Positions 46,111-54,856 of a DNA stretch of 64,000 nt are shown one piece after another. The translations under genes were made by a program, and so were the position numbers. Under the pieces are notes generated by a model. It made no database searches and was not told the origin of the DNA. It saw only the letters and a program-made list of their open reading frames with translations. Source of the DNA: Acidimicrobiales bacterium (GTDB lineage Bacteria; Actinomycetota; Acidimicrobiia; Acidimicrobiales; JAUJNH01); contig JAUJNH010000002.1 in NCBI GenBank assembly GCA_030448245.1, positions 1-64,000 on the forward strand, in the 5' to 3' direction. Each line of letters begins with the position of its first letter. Position 1 is the stretch's first letter.

Positions 46111-46815
46111 GTGTCACACGTCCTGCACACGCAGCAGCCGCTGCTCAGCGCGGCGCCGACGACAACGCTGGCGGTCTTCGATCTCGACCGGACGATGGTC
46201 GCAGGCTCGAGCCTCGCCCGCCTGGCTCGCGCCCTGGCCGAGGCGGGAGTCCTGCGCCGACGGGCACTCGCCGGCCATCTCCTCCGTGAGGCGGTGTTCG
46301 CGTCCCGCGGCCTCGGGCCGGCCGCCCTCGACCGCCTGCGGGTCTCGCTCCTGCGAGCCGCGACCGGCGTCGAGCGAGCACCCCTGCTCGAGGTCGTCGA
46401 CCGGGTCGGCCAAGCCGTCACGGCCGAGATGTTCCCCGCCGCCCGCTGGTTGCTGGGACGCCATCTGAGCGAGGGGCACGAGGTCGTGCTCCTCTCGTCA
46501 AGCCCGCAGGAGCTCGTGGCCGCCGTCGCCGCGACGATCGATCCGGCCATCGTTCCAGTCGGGACGTCGGCCGAGGTGGCGGATGGCCGCTACACCGGGT
46601 TGCTGGCCGCCCCCTTCTGCCACGGCCCCGGCAAGCTCCTCCGTCTGGAGCAGGTGCTCGGCTGGCGTGACCTCAACCAAGCCACCGCCTATGCCGACTC
46701 CGCCTCGGATCTTCCCGTGCTCAGGGCCTGCGGCACCCCGGTGGCGGTGAACCCCGACCGAGTGCTGCGGGCATCGGCGACCTCCGCCCGCTGGCCCATC
46801 CTCGACCTCTCCTGA
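46111..46815 (+). CDS. HAD-IB (SerB-like) phosphatase
   Basis: The 234-residue protein has HAD motif I FDLDRTMVAGSS (two aspartates), motif II LLSSSPQEL, motif III lysine in GKLLRL and motif IV YADSASDLPVL. This is the HAD-IB group with phosphoserine phosphatase and lysophospholipid/1-acyl-glycerol-linked relatives; the substrate cannot be fixed. GTG at 46111, GGAG upstream. 45878-46110 shows a G/C-rich hairpin-prone stretch and no gene. Confidence 0.85.
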   Translation: MSHVLHTQQPLLSAAPTTTLAVFDLDRTMVAGSSLARLARALAEAGVLRRRALAGHLLREAVFASRGLGPAALDRLRVSLLRAATGVERAPLLEVVDRVGQAVTAEMFPAARWLLGRHLSEGHEVVLLSSSPQELVAAVAATIDPAIVPVGTSAEVADGRYTGLLAAPFCHGPGKLLRLEQVLGWRDLNQATAYADSASDLPVLRACGTPVAVNPDRVLRASATSARWPILDLS

Positions 46816-46832
46816 ACGAGCGAAACCCGGTT

Positions 46833-47065
46833 CCAGTTCGCCGCAGCGCCTTGGCCGGAGGGGTCGGGCATCTCCCAGTCGAGGGAGCGCTTGCCGGGGT
46901 ACACGGGGCAGGCGTCGCCGCAGCCCATTGACCAGCGCGGCACGGGCGAACCCGTCGGTGGCCGGGGGAACTCGTGGGTGATGTCGATGTCGATGTCGGC
47001 CATCACCTCTACGACGGCCGTGTTGATCGCACTGGCTGGCTGTTGTTCACCCGATGATCCACCGC
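46833..47065 (-). pseudogene. arsenate reductase (thioredoxin type) remnant
   Basis: The leftward frame reads INTAVVEVMADIDIDITHEF, then MGCGDACPVYPGKRSLDWEM and DPSGQ, matching ArsC of the low-molecular-weight phosphatase fold (MGCGDACP-PGKRYxDWELxDP). The N-terminal P-loop with the catalytic cysteine is missing, and about ten residues between the two blocks are deleted. It overlaps the PHO box of phoX. The rest of 46816-47145 holds only that box. Confidence 0.7.
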
Positions 47066-47077
47066 TGGTCACCCGGC
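47045..47077 (+). promoter_or_regulatory. PHO box upstream of phoX
   Basis: Three 11-base units in perfect phase begin at 47045 (GTTCACCCGAT), 47056 (GATCCACCGCT) and 47067 (GGTCACCCGGC). The first is a consensus unit, the others retain TC and CC. The site ends about 70 bases before the phoX start, a normal distance for PhoP activation. Confidence 0.6.
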
Positions 47078-47145
47078 GGTAGGAGCTGGTTCAGAAGGCC
47101 TTCGTAGGTTCGCCAGCAACCGACCGCAGCCCCACAGGAGGCCAC

Positions 47146-48551
47146 GTGACCGACAAGCCGACCCCTACCACCCTGCATCGACGATCGTTCCTGAAGGGAG
47201 CTGCCGGCGTCGGCGCCGGCGTCGCGGTTGCCGGCCCGTTCAGCGCTCTGGCCGCCCGCAAAGCCGCCGCCGCACCGGGAGGCAGCAGGGGTCATGGCGC
47301 CCGGGATGGAGCCGGGTACGGCCCGCTGTTCCCGGTGAAGGACCAGGCGACGGGTCTCGAGCTGCTTCTGCTCCCGAAGGGCTTCGAGTACAGCAGCTAC
47401 GGCTGGACCGGCGACCCGATGAACGACGGCCGGGCGACCCCCGGAAACCACGACGGGATGGCCGCCTTCCGGACCGACGACGGCATCCGGCTCGTCCGCA
47501 ACCACGAGCGGGGGCTCGGCACCCCGTTCGCCCCGGCCGCAAGCACGTACGACCCCGCCGCCGGTGGTGGCACCACCAACCTCCTCTTCGACCCCGACGC
47601 CGGCCGCTGGTTCGAGAGCTACGCCAGCCTGAGCGGCACGATCCGCAACTGCGCCGGTGGCCCCACACCCGACGGGACGTGGATCTCCTGCGAGGAGAAC
47701 CTGACGATCCCCGGCTCCGGCAACACCGCGACGAAGCTTCACGGCTACAACTTCGAGGTCCCCGCCGACGGCATGGCGAGCGGGACGCCCCTGAAGGCCA
47801 TGGGCCGGTTCAACCACGAGGCCACGGCTACCGACCCGGGCACCGGGTACGTCTATGAGACCGAGGCACGGGTGACTCGGTCCTCTACCGCTTCAAGCCG
47901 ACGAACCGAAGCGATCTCGCCGCCGGCGGCGTCCTCGAGGCCATGAAGCTGGACAACAGCGCCGACACACGCCAGTGGGTGACCGGGCAGACCGACACCG
48001 CGACGTGGGTCGTCGTCGACGACCCCGACCCACAGACCAACGACTATGCCGTCAGCACCAGGGGCCAGGCGGCGGCCAAGGGCGCGGCTCTCATCACCCG
48101 GGGCGAGGGGGCCTGGTACGGCAACGGCGTCGTCTACATCGTGGCCAGCAACGGCGGACCGCTGCGTCTCGGGCAGGTCTTCGCCTACGACCCCGCCACC
48201 TCGCGGTTCACGTGCGTCTTCGCCTCCACCAGCGCCGACCTGCTCGCTGCACCGGACAACGTGTGCGTGAGCCCCAGAGGCGGCATCGTCCTGTGCGAGG
48301 ACGGCAGCGGCCTGGAGTACATGCACGGCCTGACGCCGGACGGTTCGATCTTCCGGTTCGCTCAGAACAACGTCGTGCTCCCCCCGCACGTCATGGCTGC
48401 ACGCGGCTACTCCGGAACCGGGGACTACACCGGCAGCGAGTGGGCTGGAGCGACCTTCGAGCCGAAGAACGGCAACTGGCTGTTCGCCAACATCCAGAGC
48501 CCAGGCATCACCTTCGCCATCACCGGCCCCTGGCGCAAGGGCGCCCTGTAG
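47146..48551 (+). pseudogene. phoX: PhoX-type phosphatase (DUF839), one frameshift
   Basis: A Tat signal (RRSFLKGAAGVGAG) begins the product, followed by PhoX sequence: LLPKGFEYSSYGWTGDPMND, GNHDGMAAF, LVRNHE, GTIRNCAGGPTPDGTWISCE and RFNHEA. The frame then breaks near 47868 (VYETE) and continues in another frame from GTGDSVLYRFKPTNRSDLA to the stop. Restoring one frame gives about 467 residues. PhoX enzymes are calcium/iron phosphatases exported in folded form. Start is GTG; a PHO box lies upstream. Whether the break is real decides if the cell has any active alkaline phosphatase here, since phoD is also broken. Confidence 0.85.
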
Positions 48552-48849
48552 GGCTCCCCGGCCCGGCCCGGCCCGGCCTCGGCGCGGCGAGCGGCCACGA
48601 CCCCGCTCGCGGCGCCGGCGCCCGGGCGTCCGCACCCCTCCGACTTTTGGCCGAGGCAGGCCCTTCTGCCGCAGGAGCCCCCCGGTGCCAGCCGCGCCCT
48701 CGTGACGGCCCCCCTCCTACGGGAGGTCCCCAGCGTTCAGGAGCGGACGACGGGGGTCATCGCGCCCGAACTGCACGGTCTCGCTTCGGAAGGTGGGCTG
48801 CGGCGCCGAGACCTTTCGGGACGTGTCGGGTGTCCGGGAGGGAGCAGCG
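48552..48849. other. intergenic, about 300 bases
   Basis: Just after phoX there is a run of four GGCCC-type five-base repeats, followed by self-complementary G/C-rich stretches (CGGCGAGCGG to CCGCTCGCGG) that may act as a terminator although no T-run follows. I see no gene. The promoter of the PRC-barrel gene should lie in the right half. Confidence 0.3.
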
Positions 48850-49593
48850 GTGTCGCAGGATCTGGATCAGTGCATGCGTCGCTGGATCGGCCGGACGCTC
48901 ATCGACCGGGCCGGCGAGCGCGTCGGGAGGGTCGACGACATCTACACCGACGACGTCGGTGGCCACCCGGCGTGGATCACCGTGGCGACCGGACGATTCG
49001 GGCTGAACATCATCTTCCTGCCCTTCGCCGCCGCCACCCCGTCACCTGGGAACGAGCTACGGGTCCTGTTCCCCAACAGCCTGATCAAGGATGCCCCGGT
49101 GGCCGGGAAGGGCGGCCGGCTGACGCAGGACGAGGTGGTGCGCCTCTACGACCACTACGGCTTCGACCTCGAGGCCGAAGAGGTGCGGGAGCGGCTGTTG
49201 CACCGTCGATCCAGCGGCCTCCGCACCGACTACCAGCCGACGTCCCGGTACGTGCCAGCGCCCGCCGAGGAGCCCCCGGCGCCGGCCTTTGAGCCGGCGG
49301 CATCCGGTGTGAGCTGTGCTCCTGCCGAAGAGCCGGGGGTCGGCGTCGAGCACGTGCCGGCGGCTGCCGAGAAGCCGGGGGTCGCCCTCGTGCCTGTGGA
49401 GGCACCTGCTGAGCCGCCCGCGGCAACGACGGCGGAGCCGAGGAGGCAACCGACGAGCTCGCTCTTCGGGAACCTCGTGGACCTCGCGGAGCAGCGCGAC
49501 CTCCGGCCGGACAGCCCGCTGTTCTGGAACCACGACGACCGAATCGACAGCATCCGGCCCCCGCGAGAACCGGCAGGCCCGGGCCGCCGGTGA
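48850..49593 (+). CDS. PRC-barrel domain protein
   Basis: The 247-residue protein starts with a PRC-barrel (about residues 8-80: IGRTLIDRAGERVGRVDDIY, then PAWITVATGRFG and FLPFAAAT), a C-terminal-flanking DYGFDLEAEE segment, and a long P/A/E-rich disordered tail. PRC-barrels occur in RimM and photosynthetic reaction centres and as stress-related small proteins; function here is unknown. GTG with GGGAGGGAG upstream. Confidence 0.82.
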   Translation: MSQDLDQCMRRWIGRTLIDRAGERVGRVDDIYTDDVGGHPAWITVATGRFGLNIIFLPFAAATPSPGNELRVLFPNSLIKDAPVAGKGGRLTQDEVVRLYDHYGFDLEAEEVRERLLHRRSSGLRTDYQPTSRYVPAPAEEPPAPAFEPAASGVSCAPAEEPGVGVEHVPAAAEKPGVALVPVEAPAEPPAATTAEPRRQPTSSLFGNLVDLAEQRDLRPDSPLFWNHDDRIDSIRPPREPAGPGRR

Positions 49594-49681
49594 ACGAGCC
49601 CGGCCCGAGGCCCGAGACCGGTTGCGCACCCGAGCTCCAGGGCTCCATGGTTGGACGGTCGAGCCCACGCCGGTCCGGTGA

Positions 49682-51445
49682 TCAGCGGCAGTTCTGGCCC
49701 TCGCCGGCCCGGTACTGGGCTCTGGTGGAGTCGGTGTCGACCCGCCCGTCGAGGAAGGTGCGCTGGCGCCTGGTGGTGTAGACGGTGCACGACCCGTTCG
49801 GGCGGGTCTCCTGCCCGGCCTCCCGCACCTCGACCCACTTGGTCGAGTAGAGGGTGACCCGGATCTCGCGGTCGGTGTAGGTCGGCCAGATCATCACCCC
49901 GTGAGGCGAGGGGTTCTTGACGACGAGGTCGGGGTGGGGGAACCCGAGGGTCGCCTCGCGGCCCTTCGGGTAGCGGCTGATGTACAGGCTGTGGCTCTGG
50001 TACTCGCCGAACTCCAAGCCCGCGAACCAGGCGGCGTTGAACAGCGTGGTGGCGAACTGGCTGACGCCGCCGCCGACGTCTTCGGTGTAGCGCCCCTCGT
50101 CGATCACCTTGTCGACGAGGAAGCCCTTGCCGGTGGTCCGCTCGCCGACGAACCCGTTGATCGAGAACGACCCGCCGGGCGGGATCACCTGGCCCCGCAC
50201 GATGTCGGCTAGACGGTGGATGTTGCGCACCCTCGGCTGACAGCAGGCGTGCTTGGTGGCGAAGGACGACACCTGCTCCTTCACACCCAGGCCGGCGGCC
50301 TGCTCGTCGGAGAGCTTCGGCGGCTTGGGCACCAGGGTGAGCACGACCGGCCCCGCCGGGCGCCGCAGGAGGGAGGAGGCCACGACCCTGCCCGCGTCCG
50401 GGCCACAGCAGCTCCGGCCGGGGGCGCCGGGGATCAGGGTGACGACGTCGTTCGCCTCGACCTTGAAGGTGGGCTCGACGGGCGGGGCCGCCGCCGTGGC
50501 CAGCGCCTTTTCGGCCGCGGCGGCGGCTGCGCCCTCGTCGGCCCGCAGCTCGAGCGCGCTCGGCCCCGGCATCGACGACAGAAGGCTGCGCAGGATCGCC
50601 GTCGGGATCGAGCCGGCGGCGCCCTCGGCCGCGAGGGGCAGCGGCTCGGCGACCAGCGCTTCCGCCCTCTTCGCCAGGGCATCAGCGTCGGCCTGGCTGA
50701 ACCGGGGGGCCACCGGACCCCGCCGAGCCTCCACCCTGATCGGCCCGCCCCTGCTCGCCACCTCGAGCAGGTCGTCGGCCAGTCGGCCCGCATCCGTGCC
50801 CGCACCCGCCGTGCCGGCCACGCCGACGAACCTGCCCTGCTCGTCGAGCCGGATCGAAGCCTCGGTGGGCGGGTCGGCTCCCTTCCTGCCCTTGTCGGCC
50901 ACCTGCCGGGCCACCGCCGCCCGGTCGACCGACAGCGCCAGCTCGCTGCGCCGCGAAGACCGGAACGAGCCGAGCCAGGACCACCAGCGGCTCGGCGGTG
51001 AGCCGCGACGGCCGGCGGCCAGGGCCCGCTCGGCGGTGGCAGCCCGGTCCACCCGCAAGCCCATGGAGCCGGCGTCGGTGGTGAACCCCCCGCCCCGGTC
51101 GTCGGCCACCACGACCTCGGTGGTCGAGGAGCGCCGGTCGACGTCGTTCAGGATCCGTCCAAGCTCCTCGGGTGACGATGACGAGACGTCTCGACCGGCC
51201 ACGCTCACGTTGCGGCTCACCCTGCCGGCGTGACGCCGGTCGTCGGCCGCGAAGGCCGCCACCGACAGGGCGAGCACGAACCCGAGCAGCCCACCCAGCA
51301 CCAGCACGGGTCGGAGGACCCGCCGGCGCCGGCGCCTCGCAGCAGGAGGCGGGGCATCGGTCGCAGCATCGACCCCAGCCTCGGCCCCAGCCGAGTCGGC
51401 TGGCGAGCCTCTGCCGGGCCTGGCCGACCGTGACCAACGAGGCAT
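49682..51445 (-). CDS. VanW-family cell-wall protein
   Basis: The 587-residue protein has a basic N-terminus and one membrane helix (about residues 40-60, LRPVLVLGGLLGFVLALSVA), two putative peptidoglycan-binding-4/YoaR-like regions, and a C-terminal VanW domain (about 420-550) with VIPPGGSFSINGFVGERTTG, EDVGGGVSQFATTLFNAAWF and HSLYISRYPKGREATL. VanW proteins accompany glycopeptide resistance but their reaction is not established. ATG at 51445, five bases after the M56 stop, making it the last gene of a blaI-blaR-like operon. Confidence 0.88.
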   Translation of the reverse strand: MPRWSRSARPGRGSPADSAGAEAGVDAATDAPPPAARRRRRRVLRPVLVLGGLLGFVLALSVAAFAADDRRHAGRVSRNVSVAGRDVSSSSPEELGRILNDVDRRSSTTEVVVADDRGGGFTTDAGSMGLRVDRAATAERALAAGRRGSPPSRWWSWLGSFRSSRRSELALSVDRAAVARQVADKGRKGADPPTEASIRLDEQGRFVGVAGTAGAGTDAGRLADDLLEVASRGGPIRVEARRGPVAPRFSQADADALAKRAEALVAEPLPLAAEGAAGSIPTAILRSLLSSMPGPSALELRADEGAAAAAAEKALATAAAPPVEPTFKVEANDVVTLIPGAPGRSCCGPDAGRVVASSLLRRPAGPVVLTLVPKPPKLSDEQAAGLGVKEQVSSFATKHACCQPRVRNIHRLADIVRGQVIPPGGSFSINGFVGERTTGKGFLVDKVIDEGRYTEDVGGGVSQFATTLFNAAWFAGLEFGEYQSHSLYISRYPKGREATLGFPHPDLVVKNPSPHGVMIWPTYTDREIRVTLYSTKWVEVREAGQETRPNGSCTVYTTRRQRTFLDGRVDTDSTRAQYRAGEGQNCR

Positions 51446-51450
51446 CTGCG

Positions 51451-52329
51451 TCAGCAGAGCCCGAGGGCGTAGGTGGCGAGGTGGTGGAGCTGGGCGGTGG
51501 CACCGACGACGGCCAGAGCACCGCCGGCAGCCGCCACGGCAACGGCGGGGCGCGATCCCCCGGTCGCCCCATCGGTGAGGAGGGCGGCCACCCGTTGAGA
51601 GACCTGGCCGCCGCCAGCGCCGAGTGCTCGCCGATGGGGCAGGGCCCGGCCGCCGGTGGCCAGAACCGCCTTGGCGATGGTCCGGGCCACCAGCTGCCGG
51701 TCGCCCACCTCGTGAGCGGCGTGCTCGTCCGCCCACCGCTCGACAGCGTGGGCCAGCCGGCACCGGACGGGGCGCAGGAGGGGGAGGGCGGCGACGGAGA
51801 GCTCCCCCAGGTGGAGGAACCGGTGGTGGTGGAGCCGCAGGTGGGCCCGCTCGTGGGCGAAGAGGACCCGCCGCTCGTCGGGCTCGAGGGCCCGCAGCAT
51901 GCCCGTGCTGACCACCACTTGCCCGGGCTGGCCGGGCAGGGCGTAGGCCACCGCCTCGGGTGCCGGGAGGACGACGACGGGGTCCTCGCCCAACGGGGCA
52001 GCGGCATGGTGCTGGCGGCGGGCGACCAGGGTGACGTTGGCCACGGCCGCGACCACCCCGGCCCCGACGAGCGGACCGACGAGGGCGGGCATCCCGGGAT
52101 GGGAGAGGTGGCTGACGCACCAGCCGGCTCCTCGTGCCACCACCGGCCAGTGGCTGGCCGACCCGAGGAGCACGGCGAGGCTGGCTGCGGCCAGGGCCAC
52201 CACGCTCCCCACCAGAACGGCGGTCAGGGCCCAGGCGGCTACCGCCGGCCGCAGGCGGGCCGCACCCAGCGGCACCACGGCCGTGGCACCGAGCACGGCG
52301 GCGGTCGGGACGAAGAGGGTCCAGATCAC
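51451..52329 (-). CDS. M56 family (BlaR1-like) membrane metallopeptidase
   Basis: The 292-residue protein has four to five membrane helices and a cytoplasmic-type zinc site HERAH (LFAHERAHLRLHHH) with a later glutamate in ERWADEHAA. It lacks the extracellular penicillin-sensor domain of BlaR1, as many M56/HtpX-like partners of BlaI in actinobacteria do. It should cleave or inactivate the BlaI repressor on an envelope signal. ATG overlaps the repressor stop by four bases. Confidence 0.88.
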   Translation of the reverse strand: MIWTLFVPTAAVLGATAVVPLGAARLRPAVAAWALTAVLVGSVVALAAASLAVLLGSASHWPVVARGAGWCVSHLSHPGMPALVGPLVGAGVVAAVANVTLVARRQHHAAAPLGEDPVVVLPAPEAVAYALPGQPGQVVVSTGMLRALEPDERRVLFAHERAHLRLHHHRFLHLGELSVAALPLLRPVRCRLAHAVERWADEHAAHEVGDRQLVARTIAKAVLATGGRALPHRRALGAGGGQVSQRVAALLTDGATGGSRPAVAVAAAGGALAVVGATAQLHHLATYALGLC

Positions 52330-52700
52330 GGTCGGTCCCGCAGAGCCGCCTCGAGGGCACGACGGTCACGGGCCGACATCGAGGCCACGAACCGGGCCAG
52401 CGCCTCGGACCGCTCGCCGGTGCCGGCCGCCGCGAGCACGTTGGCCAGCCGCTGCGCGGTGAGGTCGGCGCCGGAGACGAGGGGCCGGTAGGCGAACGCG
52501 CGACCCCGTGGGGTGCGCTCGAGGAGGCCCTTGCCGTGGAGGCGGGTCAGGATCGTGGTGACCGTGGTGTAGGCCAGGTCGCTCCCCAGCGCCGACTGGA
52601 CCTCGGCGGGCGCCAACGGTCCGTCGGCGGCCCACAGGACCATGAGGACCTCCTGCTCGAGTGCCCCAGCCCGCCGGCGATTGGGGGCGCCCCCTGCCAT
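52326..52700 (-). CDS. BlaI/MecI-family repressor
   Basis: The 124-residue winged-helix protein has GALEQEVLMVLWAADGPLAPAEVQ and AYTTVTTILTRLHGKGLLER, the standard BlaI/MecI fold, and a short C-terminal dimerisation tail. First gene of a three-gene leftward operon with the M56 protease and the VanW protein, which it probably represses. No clear BlaI operator (TACA/TGTA palindrome) is visible upstream. Confidence 0.92.
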   Translation of the reverse strand: MAGGAPNRRRAGALEQEVLMVLWAADGPLAPAEVQSALGSDLAYTTVTTILTRLHGKGLLERTPRGRAFAYRPLVSGADLTAQRLANVLAAAGTGERSEALARFVASMSARDRRALEAALRDRP

Positions 52701-52735
52701 CGCGGCAGCCTAGGCGCCCCGTCGGTCCTGTCGGC

Positions 52736-53305
52736 TCAGGAGGCTGGCAGGCCGGTCAGGATCTGCTGCATCTCGGCGATCTCCTGGGCCTGGGTCTCCT
52801 GGATCGTCTTGGCCAGCTCCTTGGCGGGCTGGTACTTGCCCTTGGCCTGCTCGGTCTTGGCCATCTCGATGGCACCGTTGTGGTGGCTGATCATCGCGGT
52901 GAGGAACATCCGGTCGAACGGCGCGCCGCTCGCCGCCTTCAGTGCCCCCATGTCAGCGTCGCTCATCATCCCCATGCCGCCGGATCCGCCCGCCTTGGTG
53001 CTTCCGCCTCCGTGGTCCATCCCGCCCATGTCGGAGGCCTTGGCGGCCCAGTCCGAAAGCCAGCCCTGCATCGTGCGGATCTCGGGGTCCTGGGCCGCCT
53101 TGATGCGGGCAGCCAGTGCCTTCACCTTGGGGTCGCTGGCCCGGGTGGCGGCCAGATCGGCCATCTCGACGGCCTGCTGGTGGTGCGGGACCATGTCCGT
53201 CGTGAAGCTGACGTCCTGGTCGTTGTGGTCCGCGCCGCCGCCGCAGCCGGCCAGCAGGATCAGTGCAGCGGCGCCGACGATGATCGGTCCGAGGAAACGC
53301 TTCAC
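52736..53305 (-). CDS. DUF305 lipoprotein
   Basis: The 189-residue protein has a lipobox (AALILLAGC) and two halves of the DUF305 helical fold, each with the family's M-x-x-HHQQA / ISHHNGAIEMA metal-binding histidines. A Gly/Met-rich linker (GGMDHGGGS, GGMGMM) lies between. DUF305 proteins are often near copper genes, and the Met/His content fits metal binding outside the membrane. GTG with AGGAG six bases upstream. Confidence 0.9.
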   Translation of the reverse strand: MKRFLGPIIVGAAALILLAGCGGGADHNDQDVSFTTDMVPHHQQAVEMADLAATRASDPKVKALAARIKAAQDPEIRTMQGWLSDWAAKASDMGGMDHGGGSTKAGGSGGMGMMSDADMGALKAASGAPFDRMFLTAMISHHNGAIEMAKTEQAKGKYQPAKELAKTIQETQAQEIAEMQQILTGLPAS

Positions 53306-53405
53306 GGTTGCTCCTGGGGTGGAAGGCATCGTGCTGGAGAACTTAGGCGCCGACCGCGACAAGGTGTAGTCGACCCGACCCGTCGACCGGGATTCGAACC
53401 CTGGC

Positions 53406-53745
53406 CTACGACAGGACGGCCTCCTGCCGAGCCGCTGGTGCGAGCCTGTCGGCCTGCTTTCGCTGCCCGTGGCGGGTCATCCCACGGGGCTTGTACACGT
53501 TGAGCAGCTGGACCACGAGCAGCACCACCAGGCCTACGGCGGGATGGGCGAGATCGCCGCCGAGCGCGTCGAGCGCGGGGCCCTCGGCCCGCTGGGCCGC
53601 GGCCGCCTTCGAGCTCACGGAGGGCATGTGCAGCAGCAGCACCAGGGTCGAGAGGGCGGTGATCACGAGCGAGAAGACCACCCAGTAGTGGCGGAACAGG
53701 CCCCACCTGCTGCCGAGCGCCATGACGAGCCCGGTGACCGGAGGG
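53406..53745 (-). pseudogene. membrane protein, C-terminal remnant
   Basis: The frame reads MALGSRWGLFRHYWVVFSLV, a helix ALSTLVLLLH, and a last helix GLVVLLVVQLLNVYKPRGMT. It resembles the C-terminal half of a family of four-helix actinobacterial membrane proteins (DUF2269-like), which I cannot name with certainty. The N-terminal half is missing: at about 53743 the sequence switches into a TetR remnant on the opposite strand. Confidence 0.55.
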
Positions 53746-54212
53746 CGACGTTGTACAAGTACTTCCCCGACGTCGAAGCGATCCTCCTCGCCTGGCACGA
53801 ACAGGAGATCACCGGGCACCTCGCCCACCTCGCCGACCTCCGGGACCGATCCGATGACGCAGCCTCCCGGATCGAGGTCGTCCTCCAGGCCTACGCCCTG
53901 CTCTCCCACGGCTCGCACGGGCACCACCGCACCGAGCTCGGCGCCTTCCTGCACCGGAGCGAGGCGCTCGCACACGCCCAGCAGCAGCTGCGAGGCATGA
54001 TCCGCGACCTGCTGGTCGAGGGCGTGGAGGCCGGCGTGGTCCGCCACGACGTCGCCGCGGCCGAGCTGGCCAGCTACTGCCTCGATGCGATCAGCGGGGC
54101 GGCCAGCCTGCCGTCCAAGGCCGCCGTGCGCCGGTTGGTCGCAGTCACCCTCGCCGGACTGCGCCCCAGCGTCGGCAGTGGTGATGACGGGGCAGGTCCG
54201 TCCCGGGAATAG
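53742..54212 (+). pseudogene. TetR-family regulator lacking its N-terminal HTH
   Basis: The frame starts at ATLYKYFPDVEAILLAWHEQ, which is the end of a TetR DNA-binding helix-turn-helix, and continues through a complete ligand-binding helical domain to the stop. The first 40 or so residues with most of the HTH are gone. A TTG at about 53751 could start translation, but the product would not bind DNA. It probably once controlled the divergent membrane gene or the downstream yceI. Confidence 0.75.
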
Positions 54213-54225
54213 TTGCGTCCGCAAC
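54212..54225. promoter_or_regulatory. perfect palindrome before the YceI gene
   Basis: GTTGCG-TC-CGCAAC has perfect six-base arms and overlaps the TetR stop codon, about 50 bases before the YceI start. Its size and symmetry suit a TetR or MarR operator. Confidence 0.5.
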
Positions 54226-54277
54226 CAAGTTGACGGTTCCGAAGGTTCCAGCCCGACGCCCTCTTGGAAGGACCCCA

Positions 54278-54847
54278 ATGACCACCACCACCACCACGCA
54301 CATCGCCCCCGAGCTCACCGGCGAGTACAGCCTCGACCCGGCCCACTCCCGGGTGGGCTTCGTCGCCCGCCACGCCATGGTCACCAAGGTGCGCGGCTCG
54401 TTCAACGAGGTCTCCGGGACCGGCTACTTCGACGCGGCCGACCCGTCGCGATCGAAGCTCGAGGTGGTCATCGAGGCGGCCAGCATCGACACTCGCAACG
54501 GCGACCGCGACGCCCACCTCCGCTCGAACGAGTTCTTCGACATGGAGACCTACCCCCAGATCCGGTTCGTGAGCACCGCGGTGGAGGCGGTCGACGAGAC
54601 AACCTTCCGGGTTCCCGGTGACCTGACCATCAAGGGCGTCACCAAGCCCGTCACGATCGACTTCGAGTACACCGGTGCCGCCGTCGACCCGTTCGGCAAC
54701 CAGCGCATCGGCCTCGAGGGCAGCGTCACCGTCAACCGCAAGGACTGGGGCGTCAGCTGGAACGCCCCCCTCGAGGCGGGCGGCGTGCTCGTCGGCGAGA
54801 AGGTCGTGCTCGAGTTCGAGGTCTCGGCCATCAAGAACCCGTCCTGA
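54278..54847 (+). CDS. YceI family protein
   Basis: The 189-residue protein shows the YceI lipocalin-like fold: EYSLDPAHSRVGFVARHAMV, SFNEVSGTG, SIDTRNGDRDAHLRS, and NRKDWGVSW near the end. YceI proteins bind isoprenoid lipids in a closed barrel. Here there is no signal peptide, so it is cytoplasmic, as is common in actinobacteria. ATG with GGAAGGA upstream; a strong hairpin follows the stop. Confidence 0.93.
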   Translation: MTTTTTTHIAPELTGEYSLDPAHSRVGFVARHAMVTKVRGSFNEVSGTGYFDAADPSRSKLEVVIEAASIDTRNGDRDAHLRSNEFFDMETYPQIRFVSTAVEAVDETTFRVPGDLTIKGVTKPVTIDFEYTGAAVDPFGNQRIGLEGSVTVNRKDWGVSWNAPLEAGGVLVGEKVVLEFEVSAIKNPS

Positions 54848-54856
54848 TCACCCCGG

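Noticed and set aside
48555-48600. GGCCC tandem runs considered as a repeat element or REP sequence.
   Set aside because: Only about four five-base units and no second copy in the window; it is simple GC-rich sequence possibly serving as a terminator stem.
53340-53425. Minus-strand tRNA-like T-arm (GGTTCGAATCCC) with a possible CTGTC anticodon-like stretch upstream.
   Set aside because: The T-stem has a mismatch, no D-arm or matching acceptor strand can be built, and the anticodon stem does not pair. At most a fragment, so not annotated as a tRNA.
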